DNA from: Laguncularia racemosa
Lineage: Eukaryota; Streptophyta; Magnoliopsida; Myrtales; Combretaceae
Assembly (NCBI GenBank): GCA_037954665.1
Contig: JBBMOL010000058.1
Coordinates: 4,479,323-4,543,322, forward strand
Length of the DNA: 64,000 bases
Direction: 5' to 3'
Numbering within the stretch: position 1 is the first letter of the stretch; the number at the start of each line of letters is the position of its first letter. Shown piece after piece: positions 34,431 to 46,911 of the stretch. The notes below the pieces were generated by a model, which was not told the origin of the DNA, searched no databases, and was given only the letters and a program-made list of their open reading frames with translations. Made by a program: the position numbers and the translations under genes.

Positions 34431-35959
34431 GATTATGTCCAAGCCCAACAACACAATAATTATCTTCACACTTCCAAGTTTCAAGTACACAACCAAGCTA
34501 CAAGTGAAGTACACTCAACTACTTTTAAGTAGATAGAATTAAATTCAACTACAAGTGTTTAAGTAACTAGTTTAATTACTTTCATACTTTAATGACTTGT
34601 TTGAATTTTAAATTCTACTACTCAAAACCTTCCTTTCTTGTTAAGGTTTCACACTATAATGAATCACAAATTGCAACACCTTAACACAAGCACAAATGTA
34701 CAAATGCACAACTCCACCGTCACAAAACTCCTTTACTCATAATTCCACCACCAATCACGCCACTAGTAACAATTCTCTAATCAACACACATAAAACCACG
34801 CCAAAAATACACACACACTCTTCACTAACTTTACACAAATACAACACTACACACATAAACCTTCAAGTCATGGTACACTTCTCCACTTCCACACAAGTTA
34901 TCAACCTGCAACTTACTCTACATACACATACGGTGTACTCACTTTTAGCAACAATAATAATACTTCAAATGTATCACTTCCTTGCCTTAACACACACAAT
35001 TCTTCTTGTTGCAACCCCTTACACTGAAACTTCACAACAAAGGCAATAAGCAACAATTCAAATAATTCCACCAATTGCAACCTTCTCCATAAATGGTAAG
35101 ACAATTCAAATTCAAACAAGAATCCTTAATGCTACTTAATGAATACTTCAAATCAATGGATGTGTTTCAATTCAAATTCTACCATTCACTTTCCTTTGTC
35201 TTGCCTTGGCTTCTTACTACTTAAATACACAATTGGTAGCAGTTAAACACATTAACAACACACCATTCACTGCCACACAAAAATCCCTTATGCTTATGGT
35301 TCACAATGCTTCATGCCACCACTACAATGTTCTTGACAACACATATAATAACCAACACCAAATGTATACAACCTTTACTAAATTAACCAGGATATAACAC
35401 AAAATACACTCTTCAAGCCACAGCACACACTTTCATTTGCTCAAACTACAACCAAAACCGCAACTTCTATACAAGATAAGGCAGCTCACTTTCAAATTCA
35501 AAAATGAGTTCAATAATTGCACTATTCCACAAATGGGAAGAAGATATTTCAAATTCAAATGACACACAATTAAACAATGACTTATTTTGTGTTTTGAAAT
35601 TTAAATTGCTTCCTTAACTCACACCTCATTTATGAAAATTCAAGTTTGAAAATCACAAATGTTACTCCTCACTTCCAAAAATTCAACAAGATAATTCACA
35701 CTTCTTCAATTGATCACAAAGGATCAACACTTCTTACTCCTTACGTTCTACCCCAAAGACACTTCACACTTATAGCCACTTCTCAAGGGAACCAAGAATG
35801 TTACAAGTCTCCAAGTATACAACAACAAAACAATAAGATAGCACTTCAACAACACAATTGAAATAACTTAACTCCACTTCACAATTCAAATCAAGGTGCT
35901 AATTCAACAATCCCTAATTCCGAATTCCAATTGAAAAAATCCCTTCTCTTAAACCTCAA
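34431..35959 (-). other. T3 5' leader with a duplicated module
   Basis: About 1.5 kb, non-coding, A/C-rich on the plus strand. The 'ccataaatggtaaga...ttcaaattcaaa' module at 35085-35120 recurs at 35525-35560. The leaders of T2 and T4 show it once. Confidence 0.55.
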
Positions 35960-35971
35960 GCTCTGATACCA
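35960..35971 (-). other. T3 primer binding site (initiator Met tRNA)
   Basis: The minus strand reads TGGTATCAGAGC, perfect, five bases inside the 5' LTR edge at 35977. Confidence 0.88.
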
Positions 35972-35976
35972 AAAGA

Positions 35977-37201
35977 TGATGTGCCTAAAACCAAGATTAA
36001 TCACATATAAAACCAATTTGAAAGACAATCAAACAATGTCAATCAAACTAGTCTCAATCACATGATCAATGGCGTCAATTTTCACTACTTGTTACCAATT
36101 CTTCAATTAGGATGTGTTCAATCTTAAATCCAAATATGATATAAATTTGATACCAAAAGATGATGTGCCTAAAAGGGAATTAAGCACAAACAAAAACAAC
36201 CCAAATATCAACCTCAAAAGACAAGATCAAATTCGGTTCATAAGAGGGACAATTTGCGTGATCCCTAATTGATGGATGATGAATCAAATGATAAAATCAA
36301 GGAGATGAAATCCACAAAGATGATAATCCTCAATTGAATCAATTAACCAAAATAAATTCTAAGAGAATCCCAATCAATAATACACAAATTCAAACCATGA
36401 TCCTCCTCACAACAAAGAAATTCCACGCTACAAGTATAATGACAGATTGATGGTATTAACAAGTGCTAAAAACCAATCAATTATGCAATGATAATTTGAT
36501 TACAAATGCAATCAAAATCTATCCAATAAGACTTTAATCCAACCCTAGATATGACTTACTAGAGATGAAAAGAAACACAACAATAAGAAATTGATATAAC
36601 TCATAATTTTGCCTTGTTGCACTCGCCACAATTCCAATTCTTGGGATTGAAATTGATAAGAGAAAATGAACTAGGAAGAACCTTAATTCCATCACGTAAA
36701 GTATATGTTCAAATATGAAAAAATGGCCTCCTCAAAACCTTATTTAAGCAAGTATTTATTCTTGCTCCCTTCAGGGTTAAAAAGTCCACAAAATTACAAC
36801 TATGCCACTTTTAGGATGGCCGGTCCAAAAGACAATTACAAACAAATGAAAGTGTCCCAAAAGAAAATTACAATATAAAATGATCCAAATGAAAATTATA
36901 AAATAAAAGAAAATAGTCTTTATCATTCTAGCTCTTCCATAGGATTTGTTGGCCCAACTCATCGCCGGTTCAGGTCGATCTATGGATAACCTACAAGCTG
37001 AGTCTGAGTGAGTTTGTCCATCGCCCTATAAAATATGATAAGTGTGCATGTTGGAATATATAATACATGAATAATTTAAAAGAGGTTAGTAAACAAATAA
37101 TTCCAGGGTCGATTTGCTCAAAATGGGCCCTCATCGCCAAGATTCGAAATCCTTTAGTTCTTGCCCTAATGATAGGTCTTGTCGGATTTTGATTCCTATC
37201 A
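35977..37201 (-). repeat. 5' LTR of T3, long form with embedded PBS
   Basis: Pair of 32112-33335. The embedded PBS at 36144-36155 has decayed (minus strand TGGTATCAAATT) while the inner LTR end at 36161 is intact. The TATA palindrome is degraded near 36746-36765. Confidence 0.88.
36144..36155 (-). other. Decayed PBS embedded in the T3 5' LTR
   Basis: Equivalent to 32279-32290. The first eight bases of the PBS are kept. Confidence 0.7.
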
Positions 37202-37206
37202 GATTA

Positions 37207-37584
37207 GAAGAGTAAAGATAGAGTTAAGAGCATAAGGGATCACTAATAGTTAAATAGACTCTCTTTATTATATTTTGAGCTATATTCATATTAGGCAGAT
37301 ATTTAGACTCCCTTAGCTTATTATTGTTTTTTAGTAACTACTATTACCCATCGAGTATTTTGTGGGACCCATGTCCCTTATCATGTTATTATGTGATGTG
37401 AACTTATTATAGTTATTATTGTTCTCTTACTATTTGGAAATTGTAATTCTTACTTGGAGTATCTAGATGTGAGTATGCCTTATAAATTGTATGGTAAATC
37501 CCTGAATGATAAGAGGGTTATTCTTGCATTTTTGTATAATGTATGGTAGATTGTGACATCTAGGGTGCTCATTAGGATGTGACA
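37207..37584 (+). repeat. Continuation of the T3 host repeat, possible LTR end
   Basis: It follows the right TSD of T3 and ends with ATGTGACA at 37577-37584, like other long LTRs here. No coding. Confidence 0.35.
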
Positions 37585-38755
37585 AGTATATAGCAATTGC
37601 TAGTAGGCCTACTCATATTAGAGCAATTGTAATAAAGTGTTGCTTGAGATGCTATGTTAGTATCTTAAGCAACTCTTCACTTTATCAATATGTTAGATTA
37701 AGAGAGTTACTTGGTATTTTTTCAAAACTTTTGTAGGTCCTATGTTATTATTACTTTTTAACTAATACTTAATTTTTAGTGAAAAATTCTACCTAATTTT
37801 CACCTATTCATATTGTGATGTCCCAAAATTTTGAAAAGACTACATGAAATTTAAAGAAAATAAGCAGAATGAAAAATACTTTTAGGTCGGAATAGTGAGA
37901 ATGACAGAATCGCTATATTAAAAACTTTGAGAAATTTATGATGAAAATTTAACACATCGAGATGCATGAATATAATTTTAATAATTTGCGATAATAATTG
38001 GTTTTAAAAATAGAACAATTGGAAAGAACAACCATTGTAAAGAAAAAGGATAACGGATATAGCATTTTAAATTTTATGAAATATATTACTAAATAAATTT
38101 AGGAAGCGGAGTAATTAAAAAATATCTGTATATAGGCATATAAATAGATAAATAAAAATAATTGTGAGTCCTAACTTCAGTTCATGTAATTTAAATTAAA
38201 AAAATAAATTCCTTGAAACATAAATTTCGAACGATATTAGGTTAACTGATAAAATTAATTGAAATTGTAGACTTAGGAATTTCAAATGAAAATTTTGAAT
38301 AAATATCGATGATCGGAATAATCAAATTAGTTTAGACGTAAACTTTCATAATAAAATGCTAAAAATATAAAATTTAAAGATATCTTTGTACGCGTGCAAA
38401 ATACTAAAATAGAAATATTTTTAATATAAAATACAATACAATATAATATAAATATATATATACATAACTGTGTAAAAAAAAAAAAATTTCAAACATGTTG
38501 CACAACATCCCATCCGTCCCACTCGTGTTAGACGATAGCAGCAACAACAGGCCTGATTGGTCGCCTCCATCATGTCGCCCATACCCGGTCGCGTCACTTG
38601 TCCCAGCTGCTCCCTCGTCCCTTACTTGTTCTTCCTTTCCTTCTTTCCCTTCTTCTTCTTCCTCGTCTTCTAATGTAACCCTCCTCTTTCATCTCTTCTT
38701 CTTTATTCCCCCTCCTTTCAACCTTCTTCATCTCTTTTCTGTATTCTTCCATCTC

Positions 38756-38774
38756 TTTTTTTTTTTTTTTTTTT
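38756..38774 (+). repeat. Poly-T run inside a pyrimidine-rich stretch
   Basis: Nineteen T in a row; the flanking 38600-38800 is dominated by TTC and TCC. The serine-rich or lysine-rich frames here reflect this bias. Confidence 0.9.
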
Positions 38775-39468
38775 CTCACTTCCCCTGGAGCGATGAAGCA
38801 GTTACCCAAAGTTCCAGGTGAGTTCTAGCAGCATCTTGGTTCTGGTGGACTATAAAGGGGAGTGTTTAGTAATGTCTGGCGTCTAAGGAGAAAGGGGAAG
38901 TTCTGAAGACCTTCCAAATACAACGAAGCACAAAGAAATGGAAGAATCCACTGCAGCTCCAACCAAGTTCGAACCTACAATGATATCCTCCAATGATTGA
39001 GTCTGATGAGTTGCCTAAAGGAGTCATACCGTGAAGGAGTTGAAGGGGAGCAAGGGACAAAAAAGATAATGACACTAAGGAAGCGGCTTCAAGGACGAAG
39101 TTTGTTAAGGTATATGATTTTCCTAACGTAGGTGAGAAGTTAAGGAAGTTATGACTGGAGGGGGGCAGTAGAGGAGCGGTAGTCATTGGAAGAGGTTAGG
39201 CTTTTAATTGATGTGAATTTGATCGGAGTTTCTATGTGATTAAGGCAGCTTCGAGTAAGATGAAGGAGAAAGCTAATCAAAGGCCGACTTCAATCACTGC
39301 TGGTCAGCTATATTAAGACTGTGTAGTGTTACTTGCTTGATATTTTATATGGCATGGCTTGCATAGAATTGGTAGTAGTGGCTTAGTGGATGCCACGAAT
39401 TCGAATTGTGATGATGTGGCTGCTGTTGCTTCCGCTTGGTGAGTGCTAAAGGAGGTGCAAGGCATGGC

Positions 39469-39489
39469 GTGTGTGTGTGTGTGTGTGTG
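39469..39489 (+). repeat. (GT)n microsatellite
   Basis: Alternating G and T over 21 bases. Confidence 0.9.
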
Positions 39490-39739
39490 AGGGAGGAGGA
39501 CAACAACAGTAGCAACAACGACCATAATGACGACAACAACAACAACCACGACAGGAACAGCAATAACAATCATCAACAACCACGATAACAGCGTTCTGGA
39601 GGAGAAAAGAAGAAGATAAATGGGAGGAAGAGCAAGATATATATAAGTATGTATGTATACAAAAGTATGTTGGACAATAAGGAGGAAGAAAATGGGGAGG
39701 TGAATCCAAGGGAGAAGAGAGAATTGCGTAAAGATAGTG

Positions 39740-39935
39740 AATGTGTGTGTGGTGTGTTCGGGGTATGTGTGTACGTGTATGAGTAGGTGTGTGTGTGGTG
39801 TGTGCCTGAGCATGTGTATACATGTGTTGGTGGTGTGTGATGTGTATGGAGTATGTGTGTATGTGTATGAGTAGGTGTGTGTGGAGTATGTGTGTATGTG
39901 TACAAGTAGGTGTGTATGTGGTGTTCGGTGTGTAG
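39740..39935 (+). repeat. GT-rich minisatellite
   Basis: Irregular units of about 38-50 bp built on 'gtatgtgtgtatgtgta..agtaggtgtgtg' repeat several times. Confidence 0.7.
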
Positions 39936-41936
39936 GAGATAAGAAGTAGAAAAAGAAGAAGAAAAGGAAAAGGGAAGATGTCTAGGAAGAAGGAAAAACA
40001 TAGAAAATTAGAAGGAAAGATTTAAACTATACACATACATAAATATAGGCTAGAGAAGAGTGAAGAGAAATGAGAAGAAGAAGTAAGAAAGTGGAGAAGT
40101 CTGAAGGGTGAAGAGGCTCTAGTAAGGAAACAAGGAGGGAAGTTATGGGTAAGAGAGCCAAGAGGAAGAAGAGAATAAGGAGAAAGGGAGACAAAAAGTT
40201 GGAAGAAGGAGAAAGCGAGAATTGAAGACCGAAAAAAGGGTAAGGAAAAGAGAAGAAAAGCCAAAAAATAAAGATAAGAGGGTATTGATCTCGTGTATGT
40301 ATGTAGGTGAAACTTACGTGTACGTGTGCATATGACATTATTACGATGGAGGTGGGCATATATGTATGTAAAGGGTGGCTAGTGTATGTATGGTGGTGGA
40401 AACATGAGTGAGGATGAAAATAGGTAGAGAGGATGGAAAACCCCGTAGGTGGAGATGTCAACAAAGGAAAGAAGAAAGAAGGTGATACAAAACCTTTAGT
40501 GACTACTAATCCTACGAGTTGTCCTACATAGTTCGTTTGAAGATATTAGAGACTAATTAATAAATGAAAGGTTCAAAGATGCTTCATGTAAAGGAGATGC
40601 GACTTTGGGAAAATTACACAAGGAAAAATGGAAAAGTAAGGCTAAGGAGGAAGGGTGAATTGCTTGAAAGAGGTGAGTGTGTCTGTGTATGAAATTAAAT
40701 GGGAAAAAGAGGTGTTTATGTTGGTGTAGATGGTGAAGGGAATGATTTGAGCAACGTCCAAGATGATGGCCTGGAGGATATTTGGAATGAAATGAATTTT
40801 GCGATGGAATGCTCAAAGGATGTTGAGAAAGACCATTCTTGGCCAAATACCTTAATGCAAAACCTTTAGTTGCCCTTCGCAAGGATATCTTACTTACATG
40901 GAAGACGGAATTCCGGATTCAATAGGTCGAAGACGTTCCATTGCTTGACTTCTACACAAGGAAAGTAGACAGTTGACCACAACAACTTAAGGTGTTGAAA
41001 GCAATGATTCGTAGGAAGGTTGTTCCTTTTGGAACCCTATATTAGAATCGCATTGAAGAAGTGTTCAACTTTTCAAATCTTGTTCGCCTAAAGTTTCTTA
41101 AGGTGGAGACTTCACACCTTGCCATCAAATGTATAAAGAGAAATTTTGAACAGTCATTTCAATCTTTTTCTTCCAATTCTAAGAAAGGGTAATCCTGAAA
41201 AATCCATCAATAAATGACGAACCCCATTATACAGATGATAGGACAAGACTAAGGTATTAATCTTGATGCAGATTAGGATTTGCTTTGATGAATAAAAGAA
41301 GAATTGGTAGAAATTCTCATAGGTGAATCAAATCAAACCTATTTTCAGACAAAGAAGATAAAAAAACAAAAGGATAGTAGCTAGGAATGCCCTAGAGAGT
41401 ATACATATTAGGTGCTAGGAAACTACAAAACTCAAGTGGAGATGCTGCCTTCTATGGTTTGGTTAAGGGAGCATTGCAGAAAGACATTGATTTCAAGAGG
41501 AAAGTAAAGGGATTACCCATTGGAATCACTCGATTCCGATTAGAACTATGATAACCTTAAACAGGTGAGTGGAAAACTTTATGATATGCTACAATGATGT
41601 GATTGGTTGATATGTTGTGTTAAATCCTTATATGTTGTATGTGTATCTTGCTTTGTTTAGTTATGATTGCAGTTTTTGTAAATTCAATTATTTCCATAGT
41701 AAACAATGGGGCAAGGGAGTAGAAGGGAAGTTGTATGAAGAAACTAATGATTAGATAGATTACGGATAAATACTATTATAACAAAATAAAGAATAGAGTG
41801 GGCTAAGGGTGGATATCACCATCTTGACGATAACACCTTGCCCTATTTTACTAATACTATCATTATAGATTTAATATCCAAATTTACCTTCTTTGGTTAA
41901 GAATAAGTTATAAATATATAAATATTTATATACAGT

Positions 41937-41939
<3 letters not shown>

Positions 41940-41972
<33 letters not shown>
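41940..41972. repeat. (TA)n microsatellite
   Basis: Thirty-three bases of alternating T and A. The matching place in the first copy (about 437-476) also has TA tracts, so it is an ancestral feature of this LTR. Confidence 0.9.
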
Positions 41973-41975
<3 letters not shown>

Positions 41976-42802
41976 ACTTGAGGATTTAGAAGGGTACATT
42001 TTGTACTACCCTGCTCGACCCTTGAAGGTATAGAATTAAGTACTTGAAAAGTGCAAGTACATAGAGGTGTTAAGGAATGGTAATAATAAATCAATCCCGA
42101 GTTGTTAATTTGATGGTTAAGGAGATTTGAGCTATAATACACCATTATTTAACTAAAATCTTGTGTATAGCTGATTGTTTTTATCCGTTTAGTCTGGTTT
42201 CCTTACTTTATCTATGATGTGAAATGCATAATCTCTTCTTGTTGTGGTAAATGTGAATATGAGGTGTAGCGGATTTGCTTATGGGACTTCACTGGTTCCT
42301 ATTGATTGTCCTTGGTGTTGTAGTCTTTAAATGCTTAATAGTTTACCTTATTGCCATGAATGGGAATTGGTTGTGACTATTTATTGTTTGATCACCCTGA
42401 ACTAATTAATTAAAGAAGTGGAATCGATTAAAATTTGACATGCATTTACACGAGACATTGCATGAGATTGAAGGTCATTATTGTGATAGGACGTGTTGGA
42501 AGTGATCAGAGGATCGCTATTCCACTAAGTGTGAACTAAGTGATTGGGGGATTGTTATACCTTGACCGTTCCGAGTTTCGCCTGTCTCTTGAGGGTGTAA
42601 ATGCTCGGTGTAGTGAGGCACCTAAGCCTCGATGATGTGCCTAAAACCAAGATTAAGCACATGCAAAAATAATTTGAAAGACAAACAAATAATGTTAATC
42701 AAACTAGCTTCCAATCACATGAACAGTGGCATCAATTCTCAAAATCTATAACCAATTCCACAACACCATGTGATCAATATTGAAACGAACCAAGTATGTG
42801 TA

Positions 42803-42814
42803 GTTCCAATACCA
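42803..42814 (-). other. PBS-like copy embedded in the T4 3' LTR
   Basis: The minus strand reads TGGTATTGGAAC, a decayed TGGTATCAGAGC, followed by the inner LTR terminus at 42820. Confidence 0.65.
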
Positions 42815-43408
42815 AATTATGATGTGCCTAAAACCAATATTAAGAACATACAAATGAACCAAATAACAATTCCTAAAGGATAAGGTCAATTCGATTCAAG
42901 GTAGAGCAAATTGTTGCGTGAGCCATATTTGCAATAGATGATCCGAATGCTATATTTCATGAAATGAATTACACAATGTTGTATTCCTCAATGAAGATCA
43001 CTAATATTCTTATGAAACCCACATGAAATAGCACACAAAATCAACAAGATCCAATTCCATGATCCCCTTTTCCAATAATGTAAACCATGGTTCAAATGAA
43101 GCAAATATTGATGGTAAATAACAAGTGTATAAAAACCAATCAATTAAGCAATAATAATTTGATTACAAATGCAATCAAATTTGACCAAGAAGACTTCAAT
43201 CCAACCCTTAATATGGCTCACTAGAGATGAAAAAAAACACAACAATAAGAAATTGATATAACTCACAATTTCTCTTTGTTGCACTCGCCAAAATTTCAAT
43301 TCTTGAGATTGAAATTTATAAGAGGAATTGAACTAAGGAAGAACCCTAATTCTCTCACGTAAAAGTGTATGTCTATTCTGAAAAATTCTCCCTCAAAGAC
43401 CTTACTTA

Positions 43409-43428
43409 AGCAAGTATTTATACTTGCT
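43409..43428. promoter_or_regulatory. TATA box inside a perfect 20-bp palindrome (T4)
   Basis: AGCAAGTATTTATACTTGCT, identical to the sites at 6612, 23993 and 29570. Confidence 0.6.
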
Positions 43429-43929
43429 CCCTTTAGGGTTAAAAAGTTTACAAAATTACAATTATGCCATTTTTAGAGTGGCCGGTCCTAAAAACATAAT
43501 TAAAAGCAAATGAAAGTGTCCGAAAAGAAAATTACAACATAAATAGTCTAAAGAACAATTACAAATACAAAAATAATATAAATCCTTAAAGAGCTAATGC
43601 ATTGAAGAGATGTTAATCTCAGCGGGCCATTAGATGATAATCTGATGATGTCCCATGGCGATCAACTAATGTAAGTCATTTAGCATCCTATGGAGAAATA
43701 TTATTGTACCTGTAAGATTATTACTTAAACATTTTTTAGATAAAAGAAATAAAGTGAAATATGAGTGATTTGGATCATCATCTAAATCGAGTTCTGAGAA
43801 CATCTAGAGTGTCGGAAAAATTCCCATCATCTCCTCAGGCTTCTAAAAGATTTGCCCTCAAATCTTGAGGGTCATTTTTGGAATTGAACCTGAATATCCC
43901 TATTAGCCTGTTCTCCCAGTTACCAGATG

Positions 43930-45697
43930 TAGTGGAAGTTGGTGCACCTCAGATGGAGTCATAGGTGATAGTACTATGCGAGACCCGCTCATATTAAACA
44001 TATAGGTATTTCTGAAAACATCATGCAACACCTTTTAATCAAACATCTAGGGCCTACCCAATAGTAAATGGAATGTACACATAGGGATCACGTCACATAG
44101 GACCTCATTGTGATACTTCTGCGCAACACTCACAAGCACCTTCGCCCTTAGCGTAACATGCATACTACCCCGATTGTCCAACCAATGCAAGTTATAAAGG
44201 CTAGGATGTGGACTAGTAGATAATTGTAATTTATCTACTAATGTAGTAGATATAACATTCGTGCAACTACCACTATTAATGATGAGCACACAAAAGTTGC
44301 CTTTGATCTTGTAAGAGGTGTGGAATATGTTCTCCCTCTGTATGTCTCTAGCGTTAAGAGATAAGGTTAGAGTCTTGCGTAACACATTAATTGGTAGATA
44401 CTGTTCACTTGTATGCTCCTCATGTGTTTCTGTAGTTTGATTATCATAGTACTCCTGCAGTGCTACAAACAAATTTGTAGGCTTAGCCTATTCCTCCTCA
44501 ACCTCAACATCTTCTCTAGCACCCTCTATAACAGTTATCACCCTCTTATTTGGACACTATGCTGTCATATGCCCAAATCCCATGCATTTAAAGCATTTGA
44601 TTTGGCATACTTTTCACTAGTAGATCCAGGAACCGTCTGCCTCACATCTAAAGCTATTACCTCTTTACCCTTCCTAGAGGGTATATTTTCTCTGGTAGTG
44701 TTAGGGGTAGTTTTGTCCACTGCTCTCACTGTCTCACCTACCACCTTTGTCCCTCCTGATCAACCATCAGCTGCCATGGGTCTGGTAGTAGTACTAGGCC
44801 TACTGCTTAGAGCCTTGAACAAGTTTGACCTCCTTTACCTTTCCACTTTCAAGGCTAATTGAATAGCCTCATTAAGTATACTATATTGCTGCAACTCAAC
44901 GACACACGCTATCTCATATTTCAACCCTAAGACGAAGTGTGCTAGGGTTTGTTTTGGAGGTTCGATTGACCCACATCTAATTATGAGGGTTTCAAATTCT
45001 TGCACATAATCATCAACTGTTTTGCCTCCCTGCTTCAATGTTTGTAGTCGCATGAACGGTTCCTATTGTAGTGCTCATAAATAAATCTCTTTCTCAACAC
45101 CCTTTTCATATCCCTCAATGTTTGAATCTCAGCCTACTCATCCCTACACCTGCTGATAATCAAAATTTTCCACCATAAGGCAGCATATCCTATAAACTCA
45201 ACAGCAGCCAGTCGGACTTGGGTGTTATCATTGATCTCATAGCATTCAAAGAGACCCTTAGCCTTGTCCTCTTAGTCCAAATAATCATCAGCTGATCCCT
45301 TGCCATCAAAAGAAGGCATCTGCAGCTTCACATATTCCAATCCCTGAGGTGGGTTGAAATCCCTATTCAAGTAAAGATTAGCCCCAATGTTAATGTCCTT
45401 CTCTTCCCTGTAGGGATGACGATCTCCCTCCATCCTTCTATTCAGATTTTCATCTCCCACTACCTTTCTCTTTGAAGGTTCTATGGAGCTACCTGAGGTG
45501 GTGCCTGAAGGTTCACTACCAGTGGTTATGGCAATGCTATCCTGTCAATCCTAGTTGCCAAAGTAGCAACTATGGTAGTAAGATCTTGGATTTGTTCTTC
45601 CAAAGTCCTCCTACCTGTAGTATTATGACCCTGACCTCCACCAACTTGGCTATTGGCCTCATTGCCAATTCCCTTCATTCACACTCTCGTTGGACAT
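43930..45697 (-). pseudogene. gag-pro: T4 gag and retropepsin remnant
   Basis: Leftwards from ATG 45697, with a frameshift soon after the start. The gag pieces at 45460-45272 (VKLQMPSFDGKGSADDYLD) and 45053-44835 (MRLQTLKQGGKTVDDYVQEF) match the core of Ty3 gag. The CCHC knuckle near 44595-44550 has an in-frame TAG at 44559-44557, the same codon as in T2. The retropepsin occupies 44472-44047 (141 residues). Its active site reads INSGSCTNV, so the catalytic Asp is now Asn, and it ends LLLGRP. It cannot be an active protease as it stands. Confidence 0.82.
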
Positions 45698-46894
45698 GAT
45701 GTGATTTGAAGAAGTAGTCCCACAATTTGCAGCACACTCCTTCAATAATAGCAATCCACACATTTTAGTAACTACAATGATGTAGTAACTCAAGTCTTAA
45801 AGAGCTCCAAAGGCACAAGAGAATAATTTTGTACTCCAACTAAGTTTAATAAATGAAGTACACACGCAACTACTCTTAAGTAGATAGAATTAAATTCAAC
45901 AACGAGTGTTTAAGTAACCAGTTCAATTACTTTCACACTTTAATGATTGGTTTAAATTTTAAATTCCACCACTCAACCTTCCTTTTCTTTCTTTGATTTC
46001 ACACTACCAATAGCTATAATGTGTAGCACTTCAACAAATACAAAATGCACAAATCCACCACTACATTGCTCCTTTTTGCTCACGGTGCTACTTCAATCAC
46101 ACCTCCTACAATTGTCCACAATGTACACACCAAAAATAATCCACATCAAAATGCACACGACCTTCACAAAATTTTACAAACACAACTCTACACACATACA
46201 CCTTCAAGTCATGGTGTTAATGTCCCTTCTATTCAACTCACACAACACAACTCAATATTTCCCTCTTTACACCGCAATTCATACCCCAAAACATAACACA
46301 CACACCCTACGGTTCACACTTCCAAACATATAAATTTTCACCACTACAAAACACCAAAGCAAACCCCACTTATACACAAAACAACAACAATTTAAATTTG
46401 AAAACCAAACCACTTCACTAATTGTAACCCTTCCACAATTGGTAAAAAGTAATTTTCAAATTCAAATAACCATACATTAACTTCTTCAATTTAATTTTTT
46501 TTTTTTGAAAGTCAAATAATTTCCTAATCTTCCACACAACTTAAATATGGAAATGCTCAATTACACCCTCTATTTTTGAAAACAAACAAGCAAATTTCAC
46601 ACTTCTTCTTTCTGCACAATTGAAGATACTTCACACTTCCCAATTTAGGTTAAAAAATGCACTAACTCTCCTCTTCCCTTCACGGTGAAATCAACAACAT
46701 AGAAGCTTTAACAAGTACTCAAAACTCACTCCAACAAGTAGCAAGTTCAACTCCCCAAGCAAGACAATCATGCCACTTCAAGTAACAACACCAACAATTC
46801 AATTTTTTACTCTTAATTTGCGAATGAAGTTGTAAGATCAAGAACCCTAGATTTCCATAATTCAAAATCAAATAACCCCTTCTCATAACCATAA
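45698..46894 (-). other. T4 5' leader
   Basis: About 1.2 kb, non-coding, A/C-rich on the plus strand with CACACA tracts. It shares modules with the T2 and T3 leaders, including 'ccttcaagtcatggt' near 46200 and 34860. Confidence 0.55.
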
Positions 46895-46906
46895 GCTTTG
46901 ATACCA
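46895..46906 (-). other. T4 primer binding site (initiator Met tRNA)
   Basis: The minus strand reads TGGTATCAAAGC, one change from the standard, directly inside the 5' LTR. Confidence 0.8.
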
Positions 46907-46911
46907 AATTA

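Larger units (their letters stand above)
32112..37201 (-). mobile_element. T3: family B element coding only for a retropepsin
   Basis: The LTRs of 1224 and 1225 bp (32112-33335 and 35977-37201) are flanked by GACTA (32107-32111) and GATTA (37202-37206), a TSD with one mismatch. An initiator-Met PBS lies inside the right LTR edge and the PPT abuts the left LTR. The interior of 2641 bp has a long leader and a single coding stretch with retropepsin features. No gag core, RT or integrase is visible. Confidence 0.88.
37814..42632 (+). mobile_element. Left part of a probable 5.5-kb solo LTR (family G)
   Basis: It starts TGTGATGTCCCAAAA and, with the T4 insertion removed, continues at 48113 to end GGTATGACA at 48803. 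The flanks CATAT (37809-37813) and CATAC (48804-48808) are a TSD with one mismatch. The right part aligns with 1-1853. No PBS, PPT or coding was found inside, so a single very long LTR fits better than a complete element. A TATA-like ACTATAAAGG lies at about 38850. The region from 38500 to 40900 is strongly strand-biased (pyrimidines, then purines) with microsatellites. Open frames there are low-complexity. Confidence 0.5.
42633..43829 (-). repeat. 3' LTR of T4, long form with embedded PBS
   Basis: TGATGTGCCTAAAACC to TTCCCATCA. The inner LTR end is at 42820, 187 bp from the edge. The TATA palindrome at 43409-43428 is perfect. Confidence 0.9.

Noticed and set aside
38495..40264. Ser-, Lys- or His/Thr-rich frames
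   Set aside because: They come from pyrimidine-rich tracts and GT minisatellites inside a long LTR.
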